From Buddleja alternifolia (taxonomy: Eukaryota > Streptophyta > Magnoliopsida > Lamiales > Scrophulariaceae), in NCBI GenBank assembly GCA_019426215.1, contig CM033399.1, positions 19,087,009 through 19,151,008 of the forward strand: DNA of 64,000 nucleotides, given 5' to 3'. The translations under genes and the position numbers were made by a program. Positions 33,840 through 45,302 of this stretch are shown piece by piece (positions within the stretch are counted from its first letter, which is position 1; every line of letters begins with the position of its first letter). Below the pieces are notes generated by a model. It was given only the letters and a program-made list of their open reading frames with translations. It did no database searches and was not told where the DNA came from.

Positions 33840-35485
33840 TGAAAAAATGACAGAAGAACAAGAATCAGGCTAGCTTTCGTGGTCAGGAAATAATTCACAA
33901 AGTAAAAAAAAAACAATGATGCAGAAGAATATTTCAAGATGGGGAAACACATTGGAGTTAGTACTTGGTGGGTTACTATTTTGGTGGAGTCAAAATATAC
34001 TTGTTAGTTTACAAAACTGAACAAAATAAAAAATGAAAGGGGGATAATACAATCAATACTAAAAAAACCTAAATACCTTGATTTTATACTCACGTGGAGC
34101 TTTCAATAAGCATATTTGCCATAATTCCCTAGATAGCTTTTTTTTAGAACAGCTTTTCCCAAGGGAATTTATGAAAAAAATGAGACAAGCTAAGATTTAC
34201 GCCATATTTCCCTCAATAAAATGAGATAAGCTAAATAAACAACATTTAATTTTTCGTCAAATTCATAACGATGATACCTTAATCATTAACAGAAAGAATT
34301 ATCCACGTCATAATTTATCAAACTATTCTTGTAACCATGAAAGTTTTTCCTAAAGAAATAAACATATTGTAAAAGTAGTCTTGTTGATTTAAGACTTTTA
34401 TAGGGTCTTATATATTTTCATATATGACCTCACCAAAAAAAAAATTAATATATTTATCTGAAAGAAAAGAGATCCAAATTTTAATCAGTACCTTGTGATT
34501 ATGGGTAAAGCAATTTCCTGATTGAAACACAACCACCTACTCAACACACTTTAATTGTTGTTTAATTTGATCAGTTACTTAATGGAAAACTCCAGGTAAA
34601 GTGATGTGAGAGTGAATAGGTGTGTAAGGTCTAGCATGTTTTACTCTATTATTAACTATATTGCAATGCAATAACTTACTTGATAAACCTTATTAAATGC
34701 CGATGCAAAGAAATGCCAAGTAAGTTTCATGGTATGGTATCATGCATATTCTGTGATACATAAATTATGGATTAGAAGTAAGCAGAGTGAAGGTATAATT
34801 TAGCTGGTAATTGTAACTGGGCAATATCATACATTTCAATTGGATGCTTATTCATTCTACATATCCACATAAATTTACATCACATGTATACGCATGCTTA
34901 AAGATTATATCTATATACTACTATTTATTAAAGTTGAGTAGCCTAAAATCATATTGTAAATCAATTGAAGTTTGTCTATAACCATTCCGTTTTATTCTTT
35001 AAATTGGTTGGGAACTGATTTATAGAATAATTGGCAGCCATATTTTCTTAAAGAATAATTGGAAGCCAAGTTACGAAGACAGTCCAAAGAATGGATTACT
35101 TGGGAAATTAAAAATGCACTTTACAAAATGTCTTTATACCATAAATAGTTTAAAGGCAATTAGGAAATACTTCTTTAGTGATTTTCTAATTACATGTGTT
35201 ACCACAAATGAGTAGTAGATTTTGAAAAACTGCAAGGAAATTGCATTGCTCATCGAAAGCAATAACCGACCATTTTCACATTTTCATTTACATCTTTAAA
35301 ACTCAAAAGGCATGAAATCCACATGAAGGGGGAAAAAGATTGAAAGCAAGAAACATGTACGAGCAGTTTGTACTCATGTGGTCAAAACATATTAGGTGAC
35401 AATAATATTTTGCGCAAGCCAATGCTAGGGAGGTCTAAAAAACAATGTACAAAATGCAATGCAGAACATCGAAAAAGAGCACCAT
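33840..35485 (-). other. Intron or insertion within the Helitron Rep gene
   Basis: The 1.65-kb AT-rich stretch separates two parts of one conserved protein: the upstream exon ends LLQNEADG before GTATGG on the minus strand, and the downstream exon starts after a polypyrimidine tract and CAG. So it can be spliced as an intron. Read on the plus strand, about 34910 has TCTATATACTACTATTTATT followed by AAAGTTGAGTAG. This resembles the 5' terminus of non-autonomous plant Helitrons (TCTATACTATTAT...). It may be a second, nested element. Confidence 0.6.
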
Positions 35486-36774
35486 ACCATCAGCTTCATT
35501 TTGCAATAGAAATGCAGCCGATTCAGCAAGATTGGGAGAGATCAATGACGCAGACTCTCCAAACGCATGATGGCCAGTGTCAACTACAGGATGTTGAGTG
35601 TGTTTCCTATGCTTGGAGATCCGAGAGTGCCATCCAGGTTCGCCTCTTGGGAACAACAATGGATATTGGAGGGGGTCATAACAGCCGTAATAATATTTAA
35701 TGGTATGGCTTGTATCTTCATTGACATAAACACGTATGTCCCGTGTGATGGTCTCGTTTGATGGATCAGCCTCCTTCCATATTGCGCCAACTTGAGAAAC
35801 GGAAGGCAAGTTGAAAGTGTGCTGATCCAGGGCAGGTGTACTACGCAGCACAATGGTATAATTCACCAAAGGAGTATAGTGGCGGAGGCTTCTGAAAAAG
35901 CGACAATAAGGATTGTCCCTGAGCATATGCACAAGGCTAGCAACCAAGTCAGGATTCAAATGAAAGCTACGCTGACCGGTGGTACGCACCAGCCCATCAA
36001 ACTCATGAAAATACAAATCTAAATTTGAAGCAGCCGGTGCATCCTCCCTCAGGCTGCGAATATAGTGATACACCATGCCTTGAACAACCAGCGTGTATAT
36101 GCCCTTGTTTGACCAGCAATAATTTTTATCAGCCTTCATACCAATGGACGTGAATGCGAGATAATTGTTGTAAGACCTTATGTGCCGCCTAAATTCAACG
36201 GAAATCTCGGACTCTCCAATAAGAAGGTCGGTCAACCCGGGCAACATTTCACGCGGGGCCAAGGAAACCTGACCCTCCCCACAACAAAAACCAGGAGGCT
36301 CGCGATAAAATCGCAAGGCATTACAATAGACACAAGGAGCTACATCCGGAAGTATCCACGGCTCAAGGGGCAGATCGTCTATAAGGCTCATATTTCTCCT
36401 CCTTTTTCGGGTGGAGGAACAGGGTCTGGAGAACAAAAAAACAGGAAACCATAAGACAAGACGAAACAAAAGAAAACCAATAGCCAAAAGAACAGTTACA
36501 ACAATCGAAACAGGGTACCAAGTGAATGATCCTCCGCACGAGAAGAAGCCACCCTGATATCCACATGCTGTTCAGTAGAAGCGTGTAGTGGTTCGGGTCT
36601 AACACTGACGGAGCAACTTACTAAGTCATCACTTAACACTTGCTCAGCAGCTAAAAATGCCTTTCTCTTGGCACTCCGAACTAACCTTCGCCCTAACAAA
36701 GATGCTTGATGTTGCTCTGTGGACCGTGCTGCATATCTCTGACGGCGAACTCGATTCTTAGCATCTCGATCCAT
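35486..36774 (-). pseudogene. Helitron N-terminal domain, two exons
   Basis: The first exon likely starts at 36774 (MDRDAKNRVRRQRYAARSTE) and ends near 36519 before a GT donor; a short intron ends with CTCCAG near 36428. The second exon reads LPLEPWILPDVAPCVYCNAL, FYREPPGFCCGEGQVSLAPR, then SYNNYLAFTSIGMKADKNYC, RSLREDAPAASNLDLYFHEF and YYYGCYDPLQYPLLFPRGEP. This is the typical start of plant Helitron Rep/helicase proteins, with a putative zinc-binding CVYC...CC cluster. About 310 codons are open. The exon ends near 35486 before the large intron. Confidence 0.85.
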
Positions 36775-36865
36775 GTACACAACAATCTCTAAACACTTTG
36801 GTGCGATAATCCAAAGAGGTAATATACCGCAAAATGACGCATGACAACAAAAAAATCCCCGCATG

Positions 36866-39624
36866 AATACCAGTTACAAACATGGAACACATAGGCAGCC
36901 AAAACCAAACAAGCACCACCCAACCTAACCCAGTTAAGACACCCCAAAGGCATGACCACGTTCGATCATAGCAAAAGTATCAGGGAGAAATAGGAAAAAT
37001 CTTCGAGTTTTCATTTTTTAAATAAGAAAACATGATTGTTTTTTATATTCCTTAAACCTGACCCGACAAATCAGGGTTGATAGTTTTTAATCATGGCGAC
37101 ACGGACCCTATATAAGACTTCAAATAAAAGGAGAAAAATGTCACAACTTGTGACAATTTGAAATTGAACACAAAACCTCTCGCATGAAAGTGGAAGTCTT
37201 ACTTAGAATTTAGATCATAGAGATAAGTAGTTATGCTCTCAATACAAAAACTTTTGAAAGATTTAGGTCAGCGTAGAAAGTTTCAGAATCACCACATAGC
37301 AAGAACTCGCACTCCTCGCATTTCCGTCACACAATGGCATCACAAATGATAATAAGATTATTATCAACCGCCTTGTAGCCAGCCCGAAGCTGGGTCGCAA
37401 TGAGAAAAGCAAGGTTGAAGAATACAGTTTAGAGATTCTAAAGCGCACAATGCACACTATTGTGCATCCTCTATATACTTATAATTGAACAAAAAAATAA
37501 AATTAACAGACAATTGACTATATAAAACATAAATACTATGACGATTTGATTAGATACTTCTCATAGCCACACGACTAATTAGCACGCATAGTAACCTGTA
37601 AACGTAGGTTAAAGGTGCATAAAGAAATGGACAGTTCACCAAATAATATGGAGTTTCAGTTCGAGGTCGAGACAGCCTGAGTGCACAGGTAAAGTAAGAC
37701 AACTTCTTAACATATATAATCGTATAGTAAGATAGATTACTATATAACTCGATAAACATCTTTATTTTAGGACCCTCTGTTTTTTTAAGAGACATTTATT
37801 TTAGGGACTGAATTCGATATTTCAATGTTTTGAACATCAACTTCACCACTTGAATTAAATCTCGTCCAATTAAAAAATAGTGAGGACAAGAAGGAAGTTT
37901 GAGATTCTTTATGAATTTTTTTTTCCTAAGAGAGAGACATAATGTGTGAGAAGAAATAGAAAAGAAAAAATATTATAAATGAAGAAATTGATTGAGGTAC
38001 TTGTCAAAATTTAAGAATGAAAATGAATTCACCAAATTTGACAGCACAAGTAGTTATTCTAGCAATCTCATATTTTATTTAATAGTATTGATTGTCAGAG
38101 ATGATTCTCCTATAGACCAGGATCAAGAATTCTGATTGATCCAAGTTTAATGTGTGTGTGTGGGGGGGGGGGGGGGGTAATCATCCATGTTACAAGTTAC
38201 AACTAATAAGTGATAAGAATTTATGGCAAATTCAATTTCGAAATTTGGTATTGATTGAACAAGTGCAATTTGAAAGTGGAATGAATTGTAGTTGTAAATT
38301 AGGGCCGAAAGATGCATCACACTACTTAATAGTTAATATTCAATCTGAAATCAATTGTTAAAATCTCATATTGTTGAACACATATTTTACTTTTTTGGAA
38401 AAACAATCATATTGTTTTATTCAATAAAAGTTTACGGTACAAATGTGTATCCAATCAATGTGAGGCATTAGTTAAAGATTGAGACTAAAATTGAACATAC
38501 ACATATTTATTGGACGAAAAGTGTGATTTACCTAATAAATCCCTAAAAATACTGTTCAATCAAAACACCCCTCATACACTAAATTTTCATTCGAAAAACT
38601 ACAATTGATTAATTTTAAATTTAGGATGCTAAGGGTGTTTAAGTTCATAAATTTATTAACCCTACATGTTGGGGGGTTTTGGAATGAAAAGTTGACAGAA
38701 TGAGTTTTTTGGATTGAAAAATAATTTCATGGGTTTTTATGATATTAAAATTTATCTTTAGGGGGTTTTAACAATTTTTCAATTACTATTGAACTAAGCT
38801 TATATGTGACCTAAGTGGATTAAATGCAGACGTTATTGTAAAATTTTCTTTTTAAAAAGACCCTGAAACGACTTTCAATATTTTTTATATCATTTCATAT
38901 AGATTGAGAGTTTACTAATTATTATCGTAAAGCTCATGATTTTAATAATAAAACTTCAAAATTGTATATATTTATTTCCGTAAATTTCATTTAGTGTATT
39001 ATTATAACTTAATATCTTATTATGTATTTTATTGAATACTACTTTGAGAAAAATGGATAGTGTGAGCCGAAAGGATACAAGTCCAAAGTTCGTAATAAGT
39101 GTGAGCTAACTTTGAGCCAACCTATTGTCATCACATAGGTTATAAAATACCATGTAAAATTGGGACCATAATCATGAAATTAATGTTGTCGGAGAAATAG
39201 ATGGGTTTTTTTTATTATAACTTTTTTGTTCTTTATGTGAAATTCGTTAAAATTAGATTAGCATGATATCGATTATTTGAAGAAAAAAAATATTTTGTGA
39301 CTGAATACTTGCATATTGTATTTTTAGATAATGAGAGGTCTTTGTGAGTTTTAGGATTCTAAAATTTTTATATATTTACAATTATTTTTAATTATTTAAG
39401 TCAAAAACCACAAGATTGTAGACAACCATTAGAGAGTGACAATGCGAAGTAAATTATTTTTTGTAGGGCATAGTGATTTTGAATTAACTTTATATAAAAG
39501 GGACGTTTTGTGCTTCAAATGGAAGTTAAGAGGAACCTATGGATAACTTGAATTGGATTCTAAGATATGTACTTTGTGCGTGTTTATCAATGTTTGGAAT
39601 ATAATTCTTTTTTATCAAGAAATT
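36866..39624. other. Non-coding AT-rich stretch with one half of a direct repeat
   Basis: No domain was recognised on either strand. A G run of about 16 bases sits at 38162-38177. At 37059-37124 lies the first copy of a direct repeat (TGACCCGACAAATCAGGGTT, then a TATA box CCCTATATAAGAC), whose second copy is at 39625-39685. The part around 38500-38800 has fold-back-like words (GGGTTTT/AAAACCC), perhaps an old MITE. It could include the unlocated 5' part of the Helitron. Confidence 0.5.
37059..37124 (+). repeat. Direct repeat copy 1 with TATA box
   Basis: TGACCCGACAAATCAGGGTT continues to GGACCCTATATAAGACTTC. It matches 39625-39685 over the whole length except for one 5-bp insertion (within GGCGACACGGACCC against GGCGGACCC) and nothing else obvious. 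Confidence 0.85.
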
Positions 39625-39685
39625 TGACCCGACAAATCAGGGTTGATAGTTTTTAATCATGGCGGACCCTATATAAGACTTCAAA
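39625..39685 (+). promoter_or_regulatory. Direct repeat copy 2: promoter-like TATA box before a CT-rich leader
   Basis: The repeat ends with GGACCCTATATAAGACTTC, a good plant TATA box. Some 30 bases on, a CT-rich, CCG-rich stretch (about 39720-40130) looks like a transcribed 5' leader or diverged exon, ending with a possible donor (CCCGGTAATTTT at about 40159). No protein is recognised in it. The same promoter-like unit lies 2566 bp upstream, so the sequence has been duplicated or flanks an insertion. Confidence 0.5.
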
Positions 39686-40354
39686 CAAAATTAATACCCT
39701 GCTGAAATCACAATTCACATTTCATTTTGCCCCTTTCTCGTCCGTCTCCTACCTCCTTCCCACCCCGCCGTCGTCGCCCGTCTCCGTCCGCAGCCAACCG
39801 CAAGACAAGGTTCCAAGCCCAACCCCCACCATAACACAGCCGCAAGTCCGCCTCCCCAAGCCCTCGCCGTTCGCCGCGCCGTCGCCTACGAAGATTCTAT
39901 CAGCCACCTCCACAGCCGCCGCCCGTCAACGTCGCCGCCAACCGCAACCCAAGTCCAACCCCTCAACCACTACTGCCTCCCCTCTTTCAAAAACCAAAAC
40001 TCTCCCCACCAGATCCGCCCTCCACAGTCACGCAGCGGCGGCCGGCGGCCTCATCTCACATCACGCAGCCTCCGTCCTTCCAGTCACGCAGTCCGGCCTC
40101 TTCTCACAGTCCGTCGCCATCCACCGTCGTCGCCGCAAATTGCCCTAAACCACCTTTCATCCCGGTAATTTTCTGTTTTAATGCTTGTGGAATAAGTTGA
40201 TTCTGATTTTGTTGTTGAGTTTTGAGTTTTTTTACTATTAAAGTGTGAAATTAAAGTGTTGTTGAGGGCATTTCTAACTGCAATTAAAGTGTGAAATTGA
40301 GTTTTGTTGAGTTTAAAGTGTGAAATTGAGCAAGTTTTGTAAGTCACTAATTGC

Positions 40355-40580
40355 AAACGAGCTCGAGTTCGAGCTCGAGCTCGAGCTCGAGCTAGTGGCT
40401 CTCGAGATCGAGATAGTGGCTCTCGAGTTCGAGCTAGTGGATTTCGAGCTCGAGCTAGGGGCTCTCGAGCTCGAGAGCTAGGCTCGAGCTAGTGGGCTCG
40501 AGCTCGAGCTCGCGAGCTTGGGCTCGGCTCGAGCTCGTGAGCTCGAGCTAGTGGCTCTCGAGCTAGTGGCTCTCGAGCTC
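40355..40580. repeat. GAGCTC/CTCGAG simple array
   Basis: The stretch is built almost wholly from GAGCTC, CTCGAG and GCTAGTGGCTCTC words, giving dense self-complementary hexamers. It begins with an uninterrupted (GAGCTC)n run at about 40358-40394. Parts of it recur at 40866-40966 and as short islands at 40711-40724 and 41102-41130. It encodes only low-complexity peptides and should be prone to hairpins and slippage. Confidence 0.9.
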
Positions 40581-41278
40581 GAGGGGGAGAGGTTGAGAGG
40601 AGAGTTGTTTAATATTATTAAATAAAATTGAAAAGTAATTTCTTTGTGTTTCTTCTTCTTTTTTTCAATCTGAAGAGAAAGTCGTCGTCTCGTCTGGGGT
40701 GGATTTATTTATTCGAGCTCGAGCGTTGCTGCCTCCATGTACTTACCAAATAATACGATAGTCTAACTATTCACCAGAACATAAATAAGTAAAAACAAAA
40801 ACAAAATTCTAATACAAAATTCAATCACAAACAAAACTGAATAAACCTATACTGATATGAACACAAAGCTCGAGCTCGAGAGCTAGCCTCGAGCTCGCGA
40901 GCTTGGGCTCGGCTCGAGCTCGTGAGCTCGAGCTAGTGGCTCTCGAGCTAGTGGCTCTCGAGCTCGAGGGGGAGAGGTTGAGAGGAGAGTTGTTTAATAT
41001 TATTAAATAAAAAAATTGAAAAGTAATTTCTTTGTGTTTCTTCTTCTTGTTTTCAATCTGAAGAGAAAGTCGTCGTCTCGTCTGGGGTGGATTTATTTAT
41101 TCGAGCTCGAGGCTAGATCTCGAGCTCGAGCGTTGCTGCCTCCATGTACTTACCAAATAATACGATAGTCTAACTATTCACCAGAACATAAATAAGTAAA
41201 AACAAAAACAAAATTCTAATACAAAATTCAATCACAAACAAAACTGAATAAACCTATACTGATATGAACACAAAATAA
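40490..41278 (+). repeat. Tandem duplication, 385-bp period
   Basis: The segment from the GAGCTC array through GAGGGGGAGAGGTTGAGAGG (40581 and 40966) to AACCTATACTGATATGAACA is present twice, offset 385 bp. The copies differ only by small indels, e.g. an extra AAA near 41010 and an extra GAGGCTAGATCTCGAGCTC-type insertion near 41105. No gene is inside. Confidence 0.92.
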
Positions 41279-41280
41279 AC

Positions 41281-42502
41281 AAACCTGTAGTGGGCTAAAA
41301 CAGGTCGTCGGCAGTGGGAGAAATGCGACAGATAGCAGTTTTTGCTTAAATTTGGACATTGAAAAAAATATAATTAATATGATCATTTTTTAAAACTGTA
41401 AAACAAACCAAAAAAATTAGAGAATGAACAAAAAAAATTCAAAAACCTTCAAAATCAGCCAAGGTGGAGATGTGGCGGAGCAGGTCGAAGCCCGAAATGA
41501 ATGAAACACAAATCCGAGCAGCCCTTGGTGGAAGAAATAGCCGGAAGTGTGAACTGAGTCTGGGAGACCCTCTTTTACAGTATTCTTACTACTTAACACT
41601 ATTAAATGTTTCTACCACTTAATAGTGCTTCTACCACTTAATACTATTAAGTATTCCTACCACTTAATAGTGTTTCTACCACTTAACACAATTAAGTATT
41701 TTACCTCCTAATAGTGCTCCTACCACTTAACACTATTAAGTGTTCCTACATGATAACCCTCTACAACTCACACTCCATTACAATAATTAAATTAAATCAT
41801 CTACATGATAACATCATTAGTAGAATTAAAAAACCAAAATCAGCAGGACGACCAAGAATTATTGTAGAAGGGGCATTCCCTCCTATTAAGTAAACCTGTA
41901 GTGGGCTAAAACAGGTCGTCGGCAGTGGGAGAAATGCGACAGATAGCAGTTTTTGCTAAAATTTGGACATTGAAAAAAATATAATTAATATGATCATTTT
42001 TTAAAACTGTAAAACAAACCAAAAAAATTAGAGAATGAACAAAAAAAATTCAAAAACCTTCAAAATCAGCCAAGGTGGAGATGTGGCGGAGCAGGTCGAA
42101 GCCCGAAATGAATGAAACACAAATCCGAGCAGCCCTTGGTGGAAGAAATAGCCGGAGGTGTGAACTGAGTCTGGGAGACCCTCTTTTACAGTATTCTTAC
42201 TACTTAACACTATTAAATGTTTCTACCACTTAATAGTGCTTCTACCACTTAATACTATTAAGTATTCCTACCACTTAATAGTGTTTCTACCACTTAACAC
42301 AATTAAGTATTTTACCTCCTAATAGTGCTCCTACCACTTAACACTATTAAGTGTTCCTACATGATAACCCTCTACAACTCACACTCCATTACAATAATTA
42401 AATTAAATCATCTACATGATAACATCATTAGTAGAATTAAAAAACCAAAATCAGCAGGACGACCAAGAATTACTGTAGAAGGGGCATTCCCTCCTATTAA
42501 GT
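41281..42502 (+). repeat. Near-identical tandem duplication, 611-bp unit
   Basis: Units 41281-41891 and 41892-42502 start AAACCTGTAGTGGGCTAAAA and end CCTCCTATTAAGTA. By eye I find three base differences (near 41346/41957, 41536/42147 and 41862/42473), so about 99.5% identity. Each unit holds an identical 60-codon minus-strand reading frame, but this has no recognised domain. Each also contains a block of imperfect, palindrome-rich short repeats (CTACCACTTAATAGTG and CACTATTAAGTG words). The duplication is recent compared with everything around it. Confidence 0.95.
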
Positions 42503-45302
42503 ATGGTAATATATATATATATTCATAGTAGATGAGTTTGTATATCAAAATGGTGTCAAGCATAGATGCTCACACCTCCTACTTACTTCCAAACGTGGCA
42601 AGGATATAGTGAAGACACCTAACCCTTGATACCTTCTTTAACCAACACCTCATCACTTATTCCTGAATATAGAGCCTGCCCACCTCTTGACTTCAGCATT
42701 AGAGTGAGTCTTTTAGCAAGAAAAACGCAGAAACATGCAAGGCATCTTCTTCAACCTTAAAGAAAAAAGAAAAACGCAGTCTGCGCAGTGTTGGGAGTTT
42801 GTATATTTGAAGGGTCAAATGACATCCAAATTGCGTTTAATCGGTCTTCATCTCTTCCTAAGAGGCATAGGAACACCATTATGGGTTTATTTTCTACCCA
42901 TAAGTTTGGAGTTGCTCACAAAGTCCATCTAACCGAGACGCGTCTGCACAGAGTCAAAATCTGCTGCTCGGGAAATTTTGGCTAGCTATGGTTTGGAAGT
43001 GGGTTAATTCATCTCTCTCAGTATTAGGTATCAAATCCTCACACCTCTAGTGATATATTAAGCATATTTTATTTGGGTTATTGGTTAGGTTGTTAGGTTC
43101 TTGTATACATGGTATGAATAGAGGGAACTAGAATTACAAATTCTGAATTTGCTTTTGTGGTTGTATTTAAGCGACTAAATGTGTGAATTTCTTTATGAAA
43201 AATTTTCTGGAGAGTTATGGTCATGTCTAGAATATACTGGGAAAAGTTTGGAAGGATTGGAGTTGTTTTGGATTTTATAAAAGTCTTGAAATAAAGCTGC
43301 CAGTCTGTTAGCGGAATTGAACGGTGACACTGTTTTGAACCTATTTTACCAACCTGGATAGATGTTTTCATTCCTAAACTTTTTATGTACAAACATATGT
43401 GTGTTGGTAACGTTTTAACAAAATTGGGAGCTTTTGGACTAACAGGGGATTTTATAAAAATATTTGAAACTGGACTGGCTGTCCTAGAAAAACGTTTTCG
43501 TGCATTCACATTTTGGTGACCAAATCACCAACCTCAATATGTTAATTAATTCTGAAAATATTATGGCATGTTATGCAATCTGATTCCCCAGTTATTGTGA
43601 AGTTTGGGAGAATAATATTTCGTGCATGTTCATGTAGTTCATAGGACCGCATAGGATTTTTCGAGTAGATTATTAAGACGAGTGTTAGAGAATAGATTTC
43701 TAATATAATCCTTGGATTAACAGGTGGTGTTAGTAAACCGCTCAAGGACGACGCTGAATAACTTGGAAGTTAGTGTGAGTTGCCTCTCAAAATTATAGTT
43801 ATATGTCTTTCAAAACTGGAAGGAATACGTCATATATATATATATATATATATAGATATATATATGTACTTTCAACATGCTTTGAATACTTGACATGAAA
43901 ATGAGTTTCAACACTTTCAAATCAAATTCAGGACTCATTTTACATTCACCAATTCTTGGCACCAACTATTACCTGCATGAATGTTTTCAAACACGTATCT
44001 TGCAAAAGTAATTTTTCAGGCATGTTTTGTGAAAATGAATTCGAGGAAAACATTCTTTTAAGGAAATTCTGAAAAACTATTTGTTCGATTAAATATTTCA
44101 TCGTGAACTAAAATACTTCATTGCATCATTCGTGACATACGTGATTGCATGCTTATTTCAGATGCATAATTTATACAAGAATGATTTCGAAATAAACATC
44201 GGTTTTATGATTTTTGTGAAATTACTCCATCATTGGTCTTGTATCGTGATCATTTGCCGTGATGGTGTTCTTGTGACGTGTTGCATCTGACGTGGTTGTG
44301 TTGGGCCCAAGGTCGGGCGATGGATAGGGCAGGGTTCGGCCGGTCAAGCATGGGCTTGCGGTCTTAAACAGTTCCCGCTATTCACGTCCAGATCCATGCA
44401 CCTAGGACGGAGTGCTCTGAGGGTGCATGGGTCATTTATCGTGTGGCATACTCCGAATATGACCAAATCGGGCATCGCGAGCCTGCGTGGGGAGGTATAA
44501 GGTGATGGCTTTTAAGCCGCGTGTTCAGGGGTGATAAGGAAGAAGCAGCGGGACCCAAAGTGCTGTGGGTAAATCATCGTACGCGATGGTATTGCTAACA
44601 TGGCCCCCTACTGCTTAAGCGTGTCTTGTACGTGTTATATAAACATGTGTTGAACGTGTTACTTAAACATGTCTTGTACGTGATACTTGCATTGAACTAC
44701 ATGCTTTTTAAAATGCATGTTTTGAAACTTAAATATCATGCCACCAATCGTTCCAACTTTATCATGAACGTAATTTTTCCAAGCATGTTTTCAATGATAT
44801 TTGACAAAACCTCATCGTCCATATACTAAGACCTTTGTCTCATACTAGCTATTGCTTAATTGTTACTATGATCACAAATTGCTATTCTTATTTAGGATTT
44901 CAATGATCCTTTGAAAATCAACAAAAACTATTATTGTTTTTCCCCTCACTAATTTATCATTTGGGTCTAAAAACTATTTTGAGAAACTTGCACACAAGCA
45001 CTGGCACTCACTAAGCCTTTGCTTACGTATTTTGTTTCATTCCTTCCTTCCAGTTGTAGGTGAGTTGAGCAATGAGACTAGTTGGAGGATAACAGGAATA
45101 GACATAGACGATCCAAGAGGTAAAAACTGGTAGTTTTATTCAAGGATATTAAGTTACTTCGTGATGCGGATGATAGTTTCAGGAGTAGGACCCTAAGATA
45201 CATTGATAAAAATTGGGTCCATGTTTGGAATTGGAACTACAGCTACGATAGACTTATGTATTCAAGTTGGGTCTTTTATGACCCAATCATCGGGGCGTGA
45301 CA
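42503..45302 (+). mobile_element. LTR-like block, right end at 45302
   Basis: No coding domain is seen. The block ends ...AATCATCGGGGCGTGACA, the common terminus of plant gypsy (Tekay/Del-type) LTRs, and the neighbouring base is directly in the middle of Copia D coding. It includes a TA repeat (43833-43864), a GC-richer part at about 44270-44620 with GTTGGGCCC and repeated ACGTGTTATATAAACATGT and ACGTGTTACTTAAACATGT words (44629-44670). The left end was not found; a TGTTAGG at 43090 is one candidate. No primer-binding site follows, so it would be a solo LTR. Confidence 0.45.

Larger units (their letters stand above)
28505..36865 (-). mobile_element. Decayed Helitron with Rep, helicase and RPA1-like gene
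   Basis: About 8.4 kb on the minus strand hold the three hallmarks of an autonomous plant Helitron: a Helitron N-terminal domain, a HUH replication initiator with two tyrosines, and a PIF1-family helicase, followed by an RPA1-like single-strand DNA-binding gene. Helitrons move by rolling-circle replication and insert between A and T. The coding parts carry several frameshifts, so this copy is not autonomous. I could not place the 5' TC or the 3' hairpin and CTRR with confidence; limits are set by coding similarity on the right and by the end of element C's LTR on the left. Confidence 0.85.

Noticed and set aside
28577..36774. Rep plus PIF1 helicase plus RPA as an undescribed defence or replication system
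   Set aside because: The three parts, their order and motifs are those of ordinary autonomous plant Helitrons.
39720..40160. Protein-coding first exon rich in Pro/Ser/Ala
   Set aside because: The CT- and CCG-rich stretch gives only short, low-complexity frames with stops in all three; I could not recognise a protein.
40355..41130. Possible CRISPR-like or satellite array in the GAGCTC region
   Set aside because: There are no equal-length unique spacers between repeats and the host is a plant; the words vary in length, as in slippage-grown simple sequence.
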